Source of the DNA: Siniperca chuatsi
Taxonomy: Eukaryota > Chordata > Actinopteri > Centrarchiformes > Sinipercidae
Direction: 5' to 3'
DNA length: 64,000 nucleotides
NCBI RefSeq assembly: GCF_020085105.1
Contig: NC_058045.1
Location: forward strand, 9,150,333-9,214,332
Position numbers and translations under genes: made by a program. Every line of letters starts with the position of its first letter. The first letter of the stretch is position 1. Below the pieces are notes generated by a model that saw only the letters and a list, made by a program, of their open reading frames with translations, had not been told where the DNA came from and made no database searches. Shown here piece by piece: positions 23,501 through 35,560 of this stretch.

Positions 23501-24255
23501 GTTCTGTTTTTGTTTCACTTCCCCTATTTAATAATTGTTTAATAATTGGTATGTCTGTGGTAAAAGGACTACAGTCACCTGTAATGAGGAATATGCCAGG
23601 CTGTGCTGGTCTGCTGTTCAGAGAGCTACGCTCTGGTTGTTTGGAGTCTGTATGTATTCATGCTCACAGTGGAGCATTGTGATTGTTTTGGCTGCTTGCT
23701 TGTGTGTGTGTGCGCTTTGAGTTATTTTAATATGGTTTCACATCTCCCCCTTGCCATTTGGACAAAGTCACCTTTCAGCTCTCCTCAGCCGCACTCATAC
23801 ATCACATGTAACATTTTCAACACTTGCATAGTATGTCTGGTTAACTGACCTCCTGGCAACCTTTTACTGGAAGGGCTCAACTCTTACGATATGGTGAAAG
23901 AAATGGAAATATCTCAGCTGCTAAATGTTAAGAATTGAGGTGGCAGCTTTATCTCTCCATATGCTCACCATATCACCTCAGAGCCATCCCTACGCAGGTT
24001 GCTTAATCCTTATCCTACAGCTACAGCCGTTTTTTTATTTACTCACTGTTTCCATTTAGACATTGGAACTCAGCAGCGGTTAATCACTGAACATTTGGTT
24101 CCCACTGAACTGTTGCTAGTGTACTGCATTATGGATCACTTAACGTGCCGGGTTCATCTAGAGGTTGCTTCACTAAAGTAGTTTCTCTGTGATTGTAACA
24201 GAAAATTACTGATTTGGGTAATGTTGGAAAAATTAGATAATGTAGTAATAGTAGA
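20561..24255. other. Proximal part of the inferred tp53i11 intron
   Basis: Apart from the possible untranslated exon at 23438-23490, nothing was recognised. Frames are all under 82 codons. Confidence 0.45.
23438..23490 (+). other. Possible alternative non-coding 5' exon
   Basis: A pyrimidine-rich tract ending CTTCTTCTTCAG at 23437 is followed 53 bases later by a consensus donor GTAAGT at 23491. It could be an untranslated exon of tp53i11, but splice-like pairs arise by chance in 20 kb of intron, so this is only a pointer. Confidence 0.2.
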
Positions 24256-24571
24256 GATGCAACTAATGATTATTTTCATTTTTGATTAATATGTCCATTA
24301 TTTTCTCAATGAATCGTTTGGTCTAGAAAATGTCTTACACCATTTTTCCAGAGCCCAAGTTGACGCTTTTAAATTGCTTCTTTTGGCCGACCAACAGTCC
24401 AAAACCCAAATATAATCAATTTGATATCATAGAAGACTAAGAAAACGGGCAAATATTCAAAATTGACAAGCTGAAGCTAGAACATTTTTGGCATTATTGC
24501 TTAAAAAAATGACAATGATTATCAGATTATCAAAATTGTTGCTGATTAATTTTCTGTTGATCGATTAATCA
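24256..24571. repeat. Dispersed repeat family C, copy 1
   Basis: ATGCAACTAATGATTATTTT at the left, CCGACCAACAGTCCAAAACC in the middle and GTTGATCGATTAATCAG at the right. Copies of the same plan occur at 47215 and 54812, with a fragment at 38546. A non-autonomous DNA transposon with GATTAATC-type ends is likely. Confidence 0.7.
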
Positions 24572-26218
24572 GAAGTTTCTAAGACAGGCATGCAAAGAAG
24601 CAGACAAAAAACAAAACCGGAAGTTTGTCTAAATTGTCAAATACGGTTGAAAAATTCATTCAGCAGCAGCTGTGGTTGTCAGCAGAATAGATGTCCCTGG
24701 TCCAACTTGGCCGACGTTTGTTCAACACTGTCTTTAAAGTGACTTTTCCTGTTGTGATGGATTAGATAAGGATGGGAATCTCATTCCTATGACGCAGTTC
24801 CCAAATAGCTTTCGTCTGAGTTTTGTATGTCTGGTATAATCTTGCACTCAGACCCTTCCAGGCCAAAATAGAATAGTACCAATACAACTGGCCGGACTGG
24901 TTACCAGTGCACTCTTTTCGAGCCAGTGGTGCCCAGTCCTGTGCCATGGCAGAGTATACAGGTTTCCTTTTAAGAAACGCTACATCAGCTGACTTCACTA
25001 AATAGTTAGTTGATTATTCCTATTTATTTTTAGTTTTATAAATGACAACCAGCCTGCATACAATTTCAAGATAATAGCTGAAATTGTACCATGTCCATAC
25101 TCAGTGTAACATCCACAGTTAGTTGTTTTAAGTACACTGCATTTAAAAGGCTTAAGAAAACATGAGCATACTGGAAAAAACTGATAGTATTAGGACTGTG
25201 TATAATGTATGTAATTAACAGATTTCAGACATGGTAACTCAACAACAGGGGTTCCTGTTGAGTGAAGCAGGCTGGTGGTTTCAATACAAAATGTCACCCA
25301 TACCTCCATCACATACACTCTGAACAAACACGACAACCTGCAGGCATTGGACTTTCCCATATTTGCACTATATTTATGTTGTTAGAAGCATATTAGTTTG
25401 ATTTTAATTTCTTTTTAAAGTTTTTGTCTCTCCAAACATACTCCATTACTGTACAAATGAAGTAGTAATAAATCACACTTCCTGAAGGATGATGCATAGC
25501 GTATTCAATGCAGATGTATGCAAATGAATGCTAACAACATGACCCCCTGTTGTGCAAAATTATTGAAACCCAGGGTAAAATATAATTCAGCACACAACAC
25601 ATATTAGACACACGCACTCACTCACTCACACAAACAGTTATGTCTTTGTGGGTGTGCTGGTGTCTCAGATCCACAAACACTTTTGCTTGACACTGCCAGG
25701 AAAAATCCTCTTTCTGCCCTAATGTGGCACCTTTGGAGAGTTTTGAACCTCAACTTCTGTTTCTCAGTACTAGAGCTCAAGCAGCAACTGTTAACACAGA
25801 GGCTCTACAAGACTTTGTTAAGACAGAACTTAATGGTCAAAACATCATGCAATTTTAATTGTTCCACTGAGTGAAATACAATTTGATGCTCATTTCATCT
25901 AATAACGGAGCACAATAGCCCCCAAACTGTGCTCACTTCTTTTATTCTAACACATTCATTCATTTTGACGAGTTATGATGCATATTTTTGTAAAACTAAA
26001 TTAATTGAAGCAGCCCGTCGTAATGTCGGGAAAAAAAGTAAACATTTTTACGTTTTTACAAATTGGGAAAAGTATAGACAGACAGCCCAGTTGGTCACAA
26101 TCAGGTGCTGACACAAGGCTGAAGTTTGCTTACCACCTCTGCTTACTAATTTTCTGGGGGAAACCCTGCCTTAAAGGGACCCCAAAATCAAAAATACATA
26201 TCATGTCTGTCATAGAAC

Positions 26219-26316
26219 AGACCTTGTTGTGAGCAGTTTCATGTAGGAACTAAGAAAATAGTTCCTACATGAAACTGCTCACAGTTTCATGTAGGAACTA
26301 TTTTCTTCAAGGTCTG
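26219..26316. repeat. Fold-back repeat with three alternating arms
   Basis: GAGCAGTTTCATGTAGGAAC at 26231 is followed by its reverse complement ending at 26280, and then a third copy in the first orientation, CAGTTTCATGTAGGAACTAT, from 26282. Outer words CAGACCTTG (26219) and CAAGGTCTG (26308) pair as well. This is the core of a MITE-type element; the flank from about 26170 (AAAGGGACCCCAAAATC) probably belongs to it. Confidence 0.75.
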
Positions 26317-29300
26317 TGGATTATCTTGAGTAACCGGGTCATGATTTGTGGAAAGAGACATTGCTGTTGAGTTTTTCACATGTATTTTTTTGGCACTTTG
26401 AAAAGTCAGTTTAGAGGAAAAATATGTATTTTTTATTTTTTATTTTTTTAGTCTGGATATATTACATCTTTAGGTCTGGGCAGCAATTCAATATTATAGT
26501 TTATTGACTTTCAATGGAATCACATCTTGATACAAGCATATTGTGTTGTTTTACAAAATTCTGTCGTCCAAATGTATTCTTAGCAAATTGTAGTTAAAAG
26601 ATCAACTGATTTATCAAAGTTTTTTGTATTAAATCTGTGAAATTCGTTTGATCTAATGCAGTGGAAAATAATTAATTGCATTGAACACCAATTTGATTAT
26701 TTTACATTTCATTTTGCTAACATTTGCCATATATAGATACGTATTTGAAAAACATTGTATTAATATGATTTTCACAACCTTTCACAGCCTTAATGGTGTT
26801 TTACTTCCATTGATATTCTTCTAAATAGATCAGAATCATGCAGTCAGAAACAGGCCCTTGCCAAGGGAATAAACTGAAGCTAGGAGACAAATGCAACCTT
26901 TTTCCTGCTTAGATATCTACCTCATCATGCTTGAACATCTGCCATCCTGTGCAGGCATTGATTTGGCACTGGTTAAGGCTGATTCCGTCATTTGTTTCTG
27001 TGTAAACTCAGCTGAGCCCTCGTGGCATTTGTGGTTCTTGGTAAAAACCTGATTAGCAAGCAGTGTGGGTGTATTCACATTTACCAAGAGGTGTCTTTGG
27101 CATATCTGAAGAAGAGTTAACAATATAATGTGTGACAAAAATTGGCAGTAATGGCACAGTGGTAGACAACCGTTTTGTCTGAACGCAAGTTGGAAATATC
27201 AAAGTTTTACCTATGGAAATATTCGGAGAAAACATCAAGTATGGACACAAACACATTACTCTGCAGCAGTTTTATTCACTGGCCATGGCCTTATTGTTTG
27301 ATCTTTTTCCCCACTGTGAAAGTGAAAAGTGATCTAATTAGTTTTAGGTCTTCACAGATTGCTGCTACTGTGGGCTATTACGCAAATTCTGCCTACGGTT
27401 TTAGTAACAAGCTGTTTGAGCTTTTTCAGGCAGTCTGATATGGCTTGAATGTGTTTAGGGGCAAAAGGGTGATTTCCCTACATCAAAGGCTTTATACAAC
27501 CCCCCCCACACACACACACACACACACACACACCATGCCCAGACAGAGTTTGGGGACATTTTGAAAAGTTAGAGCTGTTTCTAACTTCTAAATTCTGCTG
27601 CAAGATTTGGTCCAGGCGAAAGCAGTACCCATTGAGAAATAGAGAATTTCTTTAGGCCTGTCTGCCTACTTGTAAAGTGGTCTGTGTCTATTACTCCTGG
27701 CGAGCTGCAGGCCACATTCCACTTCCTGAACAAGGATGTAACATTTCCAAGAAGAGATGTAATGACTTCTCAAAGGAAATGTCTGAAATTCTGTTGTTAT
27801 CTGTGTAATTAAACAAGCTGATGTTGCATTGCATGCTCTTTAGAGGTACCTTGCATTATTAAAGATTGCTTTGTATTTTCTGCAGACAAGAGGAAGGTTG
27901 GTGCTTTATGGAGGTTGTAACATGCAATGTTCCAAGTATTGATTTTCTGTCACAGAGAACCTTTTATTATTTGCGCACTGTCTGAAGTGTGGGAGAATGA
28001 TAGACAAACCAATGAATAGTAACAAGAATGGTATGTGCCTGTTGGTATGGATGCAGATGTGTGTATTGCACTGTTTGTGGAAGATGCTCTGCTTACTGAT
28101 GGGGGTGAAAGTGATTCAAGTGTTTCTGTCATTGCGTCAGAGCTGAGTACCACAGAAACAATGACAGTCTGATGAAATTCCGTTCTTTATTTTAGACAGA
28201 AGGGTAGCAATAAGCTTGGAGACAAGGGTTGTCTCAGGAGAATAGGCCTCATGAGAGAAGACATTCTAATCTACTGACTAGGGCGATTAATTAATTTAAA
28301 TGTATGTTTTTTCACAATTTGTAAAATGTGTAAGTAATCAGTCCTCTGTGGTGGCACCCCCACTAAGTCAACGCAGTGGTCCTATTCTAGTAAATGAGGG
28401 GCCTGCGTTTTTTCATCATGTTGCTGCTACCTGTCTGAACACATCAAATATTGATAACTAAAGACTATATTTTATTTAGACATTTAACAAAGATGCATTA
28501 AGCTGGCATATTTTGATAAACAAAGAAAAAAGGATTAAAACATGTTTATATTCCCCAAACTAAGGCATGGGGAAAAAAGTTTTGGTTTAGTATTGACACC
28601 AAAACTCAGGTATTGTGTATGCACAACATCAATGACATCAATACTTTTACACTGATACCTACCTGTGGTCGTGGTTAGGTATCTGTAGAGTCTGTTGGTC
28701 CTGAGCCAGTTAAACATGCTAAGCAACACTGTTGAAGTAACATATTTAAAGAAAAAAGGCAGCAATGTCTTAATAATGATTTATAGAAATGGTTCATTTT
28801 TGCAGATTTCAGACATTGCACATCACAGTGAAAGTCAAAAGTAATTAGCAGCACAACAAATCTGCTACAGCAGCTGAGACATAAACATGCAGCAGAAGGG
28901 GAGCAGTGTGTGGCATTTCTTCACTACTTAGTATTTGTGACAAATGATGGCCAGAAAGCTTTTCAATTGCTTTGTATTTGGGAGCCTTCTGTCTCTAAAG
29001 CCATTGAAGTTGACAACAAACTCTAATCACAATAAAAAAAAACTCACAATATCACATTTAGTTGACCCAACCAAAGTCATTGCTAGCAGTGTTGCTTCTA
29101 AAGTCTGAGGGAGGTAGCACATCCATGATAATTGCTGTCCCATTTGTTTTGATATTTTCTTCATTGCTCTTGTAGTGTGAGCTGTAGAACAAGGTTTCTC
29201 ACACCGGCCAGCAGGCACAATATATGTTAACATAATCAATCCTTGTTGCTCTTGGAATACACAACTTTAAAATTCAGTTAGTAAAAAGTAAGTTAAAAAT

Positions 29301-31689
29301 CGGAGTTGGAAATACATTGCTAGGCTGTAACCATTAAACGATGAGGTGAACAAAATTTCAGTGTTTGGTGCATCAATAACACTAGTCTAACTTGTCCTAA
29401 AGAAAACATCTCCTTCTCTCTTTTTGTGTATGTGTCATCGCTTTATCGTTAGAATGTAAACTAAAATTTTCTTCCTGAATGCCAATTCTTTGTTATGTAT
29501 ACACAGTCACTTATCATGTAGTGAGTGAGGCCAAGTTTTTGCCCAGTCTTCAAGTGTGTGACAAGATGGAAGTTGTTGTGCTTGATCTAGTGTGCTTCTG
29601 GCCAAATACTGAAAAGCTGACCAGCACCTACACCCACTAATGTAATGTTGTTGGCTGTCACTGTGGAACCCTCTTGTTGGCTCGTTTGAACTTTATAAGC
29701 AATAGAAGTGTGTTTATTGCTGTACAAACCCGCCAACGTGTGTATGCATCCATTACCACTACCGTGTCTCAAATGATGAGCATAGGATTACATGACAAGC
29801 TCTCTTACATGTTCAGGAGAGGAAGTGAGATGACAGGATAGAAATGCAAACATTTAATGAAATGAACTACACTTTACTAGATGCCAATATAACATGTTAC
29901 TGTATTTTGTACTCTTTTTGACCTTTACCGTGCAATTAATTCCATGCGAAGAGATCCTTAGAGACAGATTGAGCCCTCAAAAGAGTAGCCTTCGTCATCC
30001 AGCTGGGTTGCTTAGCAACCAGGTAGCGCTTCAGCAAGCAAGACAAGCTCAGCAACGAGGGATCAAATCGAAGGCTTGAAATAGTCATATTGTGACACTT
30101 CAGCGATCGATCCTCCTGCTAATGGAAATATATCAACAATGAAAACGTTGTCAAAAGCAGTTGTCCTTGGTAGCACATATTGAAGTATTTCACATATTAA
30201 GTATAGCAAGACTTCCAAATGTATTGAGAGAAGGTATTTCCATTTTATTGCTAATCACAGGCTGGGGGCTCCAGGAGGTGCACAGCCAGGAAGCTGTTTC
30301 AGTTGCTTTAACACTCACTCACTGACAGGGAGAGAAAGTAAATGTCCCCAGCCCTGTGGGTTTCCCTAGGAACACAGAAACATGTCTTCTCCACTTTTAG
30401 ACATTGCAGATTATCGCACTCCCTTTTTAGTTCTTCAGCACAATGGTCAACAAGATCAGAGAAGCCAAAGTATGTAAATAGGAAAGTTAGAAAGACAGCA
30501 TACAATTTATAAAAAAACAAAACAAAACAGTGAGATTGATAGAAAACCAATGTGGTTTTGCTTACATTTCCTGCTTTAAAAAATAGTTTAGTGCATTGAG
30601 TCATATAGTATTGGAGTATCAATATGCATCATACCCTGAGGCCAAGATTTTAGGTTCAGAAACCCACCCCAAGTGTGCAGTTCTCCCCTTAATCTCCTAA
30701 ACTAAACCTACACCTCTGCGGCCCCAGGATTTATGTGCAGTGCTGTCTTGGTGGTTTCTAGTGTGTCCCTTAATCATTCCTCAAAACGGGAGGAAAATAA
30801 TCTTTTTATCTACAGACAACGGTGGGCTGTATGTCCAAAAATCTGCCTGCCAAATGCAGTTGACAGTAGAATAAGATCTCCAAATGATTTTTAGTTATAA
30901 AACCAACATTTGGATCCTGTTTCTAACCTTACTAATTATTTGGTATAAAACAACTGAAAAGTTCCTGCTTTTTAACACCCCCCAACTGCAGGAGAGAAAC
31001 GGTAATAACCGAACAGAATTAACACCATTTCTAAACTCCACTCTCTAACTACTGCTGTGATTTCAAAATGTTACTGATCATTACACAATGCAATCTACTT
31101 ATTAAACTGCTACTCAGATTTCTCACAGCTCTTACCAAGATGCACTTGTAGATACTGTACAATACAACCCCATAACCATAACAATTCTTCTGTTATTCTC
31201 CCAAGCAAAATTAATTTCACAACACTTTAAAAGGCTCCCTGTGTCTGTTACTGTTTGCATTTTAAGGCTATGCAAGTAATAATTCTGACTGTTACCCACA
31301 AGCGAAAAAGTGCAGCATTCTAGCAGTTTGCCATGATCTTGCAGTGAAATGTAATTCACCTTAATCTACAAAGTGCAGTAACACAACCCCTTTTACTGTG
31401 ATGTTGTTTTGTGTGGTTACCCTTGAAATGCTTAAAAATCTCCTGTAATATGCCAGCAGTCTTGAGGGGAAAATAACTGGTTGTACAGAGTTTTAGCCAC
31501 TAATAACCATTTGTCGTGCGTCATTAAAGCCTGCCTTATTAGATCATTTAATTAGTGTTGGCTAACAGTTACCCTGGACAACAAGCATTTGACATCTGGT
31601 ATTTCTAGCTACCTGTGACTCCATTACACCGCCAGGGCCTTCATTTCTCCTGACTTAACTCAGCAGATACATGTACACACTGTACACTC
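26317..31689. other. Inferred tp53i11 intron, nothing recognised apart from one CA repeat
   Basis: AT-rich, short frames only, no repeat words shared with other parts of the window that I could see. Confidence 0.45.
27507..27533. repeat. (CA)n microsatellite, 13 units
   Basis: Preceded by a run of seven C. Confidence 0.9.
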
Positions 31690-31858
31690 TGTTGCCACTT
31701 TATTAGGTACACCTAGCTAAAACTGATGCAGTCTAATACAACAGTCCTGCAATAAATCCTCCCTTCATGAAAGTTATAATGTTCATCTTTTGTTGAAACA
31801 GTTTTAGAGATGTGACAGGTGTTCCTATTATTTTGTCCACTCCATTTATATAAATGAG
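31690..31858. repeat. MITE-type repeat
   Basis: TTGCCACTTTATTAGGTACA through CCTGCAATAAATCCTCCCTT to TATTTTGTCCACTCCATTTA is a word order I recognise as a common teleost interspersed repeat. No coding content. Confidence 0.55.
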
Positions 31859-32536
31859 CAGTACAATGTGTAGTTTAAAAATTAAAATTTCATAGCTTTG
31901 TTCAGCTTTGGCACAATTTGAAATCCTCTGTGAATGTTTTGCAGCTTTACTAGATGTTTCATTACAATAATGAAACAGAACATCTGCTCCTGCTTTCTAA
32001 CCTGCCCCTCTGTGCAATTATAATTATCACATATCTTAAAATCATAGTGACAGTGCAGTAATATGCTGCTGCAGAGATGAAGAAATCAACAATAACCCTA
32101 ACTGTTAGTTACTGTGTAACAGTAAAAATAATAATTATATTTAAGTAATATTAATTACTGGTTGACTGTTTCTCACAGCAGTGTCTTACAGTACAGCAGA
32201 GACAGAGCTTTGAAGCTACATGTCAGCTTTGTTGGTGTGTACGTTTTGAAGGCGGGACCTCATTCTTGATGTCTTTTCTCCATGCGTGCTGGATTCCTGC
32301 TGAGCCTTGATGGGTATTGCTCCTTGGAGATCATTCACCTCCCAGCTGCTTTTGTGTGCACTAAGTGTCAGCTTTGCTTTACCTCACCCCACTTTGCTGC
32401 TTCTGCGTTGGCTTCACAGTAAGCCTGTTGTGTCAAGATGGCTCCAGAGATAGAAACAACTACAACAATCAATCAATCACCACTAGAGGGGCCCCCCTTC
32501 AGTTCTGTGCCCCATATGGGCCCTATGTAACAGATG

Positions 32537-32602
<66 letters not shown>
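32537..32602. repeat. Compound (GT)n(TA)n microsatellite
   Basis: About 17 GT units pass through GTATGTG into about 17 TA units. Confidence 0.95.
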
Positions 32603-32610
<8 letters not shown>

Positions 32611-34916
32611 ATTATACATTGTGTTCCTGCGTTTGAGTAGCTGTGTCAAGGCAAACTACAGTCCCTTGCTGTGGTTTGCTTTCGTGGCAAAGTATTGACA
32701 CAAATATCAGACGATTTTTTTTTCTTCTGGAAATTAGGTTTGAATAAGTGGGGGTTGTATTATATTAGAGGGCTATACATTTACAGAATTACAACACTTC
32801 TTTTTGAATGGAGCAAGTACTGGCTCCTACTGCTCTTACAGAGGGAACCTGTTACTGGAGAGTGTTGCTTTTTGGGTTGTTGGTAGCCTTTATGTTAATT
32901 CCATTTACAGTGTGTCTAAAAGTGTTTAGGGAGCCAGGTTCACCATACAGGAATGTCTTATGGCTTGTGTAATGTGTTTGCTGCCACGGAGGAATATATA
33001 TTTACCAATCCAGCCAGATTTACTACCTAATTTTTAGTAAAAGCAAAGGTTAACACAACAGTGCCCAAACCAGCATTGCAAAAATAATGTATTATAGTGC
33101 TTTATTATTTTCTTCTTGTAATTGATTTATGAAGGAGTAGTTGTAGTGTAAGGAGGAGGGACGGAGGGCTGCCTCCACTGAGACCCAGCTAGACTGCTGT
33201 ACTGTCAGTCATTATTCACTATCCCTACAGCTGAGTTCATAGGACAATGCTTGAAATTGTTCTTCAGAAATGCCCATTCTTGATCATTATATCTCACCTT
33301 CTAAGGAGGGTACTTATGTAGCATTCAATTATGATTCCTATAATTTTGAAACTAGGTTTTTGTATGTAATTGTGACTCCTCAAAGATCCACTCTAGGAAC
33401 ACTCTTACATAATCACATCAGAGAAAGTCAGCCAACAAGAGGGTAAATCCCCTTGCTGCAAGTATGTGTGATGTATTAACTGAATATTAATATAATAAGG
33501 CAGGGAAACACCAAATCTCAGGAATCATTAGGACTAGTTCATTCCATGATAACTGTCCCCAGATGATTTAACAGTATTAATCTGTTCGACTCAGTACAAT
33601 AATCCATTGATAGTAACTGAGGAGCAGTTCTCTTCTCAGACTGGCTGCGTGTACAGTTTCCAGGGCATGCATTGGTGGCCTGTTCTGACTCAAGATAGGA
33701 ATTCTCTGCCTTCTCCATTGTCCTTTGTTTATCACCAGCTGTCATAAGCACTCCTTCTGTGTTCATCTGTTTTCTCTGCCCTTTTGCCACAACTGAACTT
33801 CATTTGTAATTTACACTACATCAGAGCTAGCATCTATCAGGCAGGGAAACACTTACTTTAGGCGGTTTGAAGAAACCTAGGTTTTAACACCTCTGGATAG
33901 CTGGATACATCTAAAGGATCAGTCTCTCCACTTACACAATATAATGTGTAACGCTAACTAATACAATATACATTATCAGCTACATACCATGATACACCAA
34001 CACTAGGGGTGTCAGGATATCACACCAGCGCAGGTGTCAACACCTTGTATGAGCCTTAGGCCCTGTTCAGCCCTGGTATTAACATAATCTGCTCCTCTTA
34101 GCAGAGCTTGGTTGGTGCTGTAATGACTTTGTTGAAGCTATAATGAGGTCATATCCTCCCTTGCAGTCGTAATTGTCTGTTAATGTACTGTACACAAGCA
34201 CACAGTAAAAGCCCTCCACTAGTGCCTTTTCACACCCTTTTATTACACAAATAGTAAGAACTGGAATGCAGGGGTATAACAAAATTCAGGATTATCATGT
34301 TCTCTGTTTGCCGTTCAGTTTTGGTTTGTGAGGGAAAACATTGAAAAATTCAATTTAGTAAAGCTTTCAGATTAAAAAGTGTAGGCGCATAGTTAAGGGC
34401 AAACCTTGAATGCCCAACATATTGTCAAGGTGAACAATGCCTTTTCTCATACAGTTCCTGTTCTATGAAAATACTGTTGACAACTTTGGTTCTGATCAGG
34501 ATTGCTCATGGGGCTGCACGCCACAGGTGTCTATCCAAAAACAGATCTTGTAAGCATTTCCTAGAGATGGTGGGAGTGAATTCGGTTATCACTGTTATCT
34601 GAGGTTGTTGTGGAAGTGCTGAGCACTCAGACTTCAAAGTAGAGTCCTACTGTTACACAGCTCTACTTGCCCTGAGGCACTGTTGGCCTGCGTTAAGGAA
34701 AACTTGTGCCTCAGTCTTCCCCAGTGATTGGATGTGGTCACACATAATCAGGTATACTATGATTTGGTAACACAAATTGTCATCAGAATAATTTTCCAGC
34801 TACTTTCCCTACCAACAAACATATCAGCTCAAGTGCTGATGACTTTAAGTCACTGCATAGTAATGATACAGTAGTAATGGTAAGACATGAAAGGACCAGA
34901 CATCTTAACTGCATAT
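32603..34916. other. Inferred tp53i11 intron, little recognised
   Basis: A stretch near 34067 (TAGGCCCTGTTCAGCCCTGG then TATTAACAT) resembles one end of the inverted-repeat element at 42225. Nothing else stands out. Confidence 0.4.
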
Positions 34917-35120
34917 GTCAACCTCATGGGGGCACAAAATGAAAAGTCAGAGCATCACCACAGTCAGTATGATATAACGTCTGGGAACCATGAAAGTTTG
35001 TGCCAATCCATCTTGTAGATTTCACTGGATAAGTGAAGAATGTGACCTGCTGGTGGCGCTAGAGGAAAAGTCAGGATTCATCCTCTGGGCACTATAGATA
35101 TCTGCACTAAATTTAATTTC
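34917..35120 (+). repeat. Dispersed repeat family A, partial copy
   Basis: Holds AAAAGTCAGAGCATCACC, CACAGTCAGTATGATAT and CTGGTGGCGCTAGAGGAAAA, which match the 3' half of the other two copies with more divergence. Confidence 0.5.
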
Positions 35121-35124
35121 ATTA

Positions 35125-35560
35125 TGTTCAATGGAGAAGTGCGACAACAGTGCTCAAAAGCGACACCCTCATGATGCACATTTGCTGCGACGTGCCTGTT
35201 TTGAATGCAGCTAGCACACCGCAGGTCTTGTGACAAGAATTAACCAATCAGCTTCACATGACTTGCTTCACCCTCCGTCCAAGGATGTCACAACATCCGG
35301 TTGAAAGGTCAGACAGACTGAAGTAACTGAAGATCGAAGAGCGACTGATATACTCATTCAGACGGACTGTGATTTGGACCGGTTGCCTAGTAACAGCAGG
35401 CACGACTGTAGCGCAACCTCCCAAGCACCTTGGATATAAGGATGAAAGCGGCGCGGCTGGCGTTTTCCACACGATTTTAGACATGACATCTGAACTAAGA
35501 CAACACAAACAAGCAACTCTTAACATCGTTAGGACATCCGGAATCCAATAAGGGTCAAGG
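35125..35560. repeat. GC-richer insertion, probably a transposon fragment
   Basis: CpG-bearing sequence (GCGACACCCTCATGATGC, GCTGCGACGTGCCTG) stands out from its surroundings right after a family A fragment. A short open frame at 35369-35551 shows no domain I recognise. A Harbinger-type MITE is possible but unproven. Confidence 0.35.
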
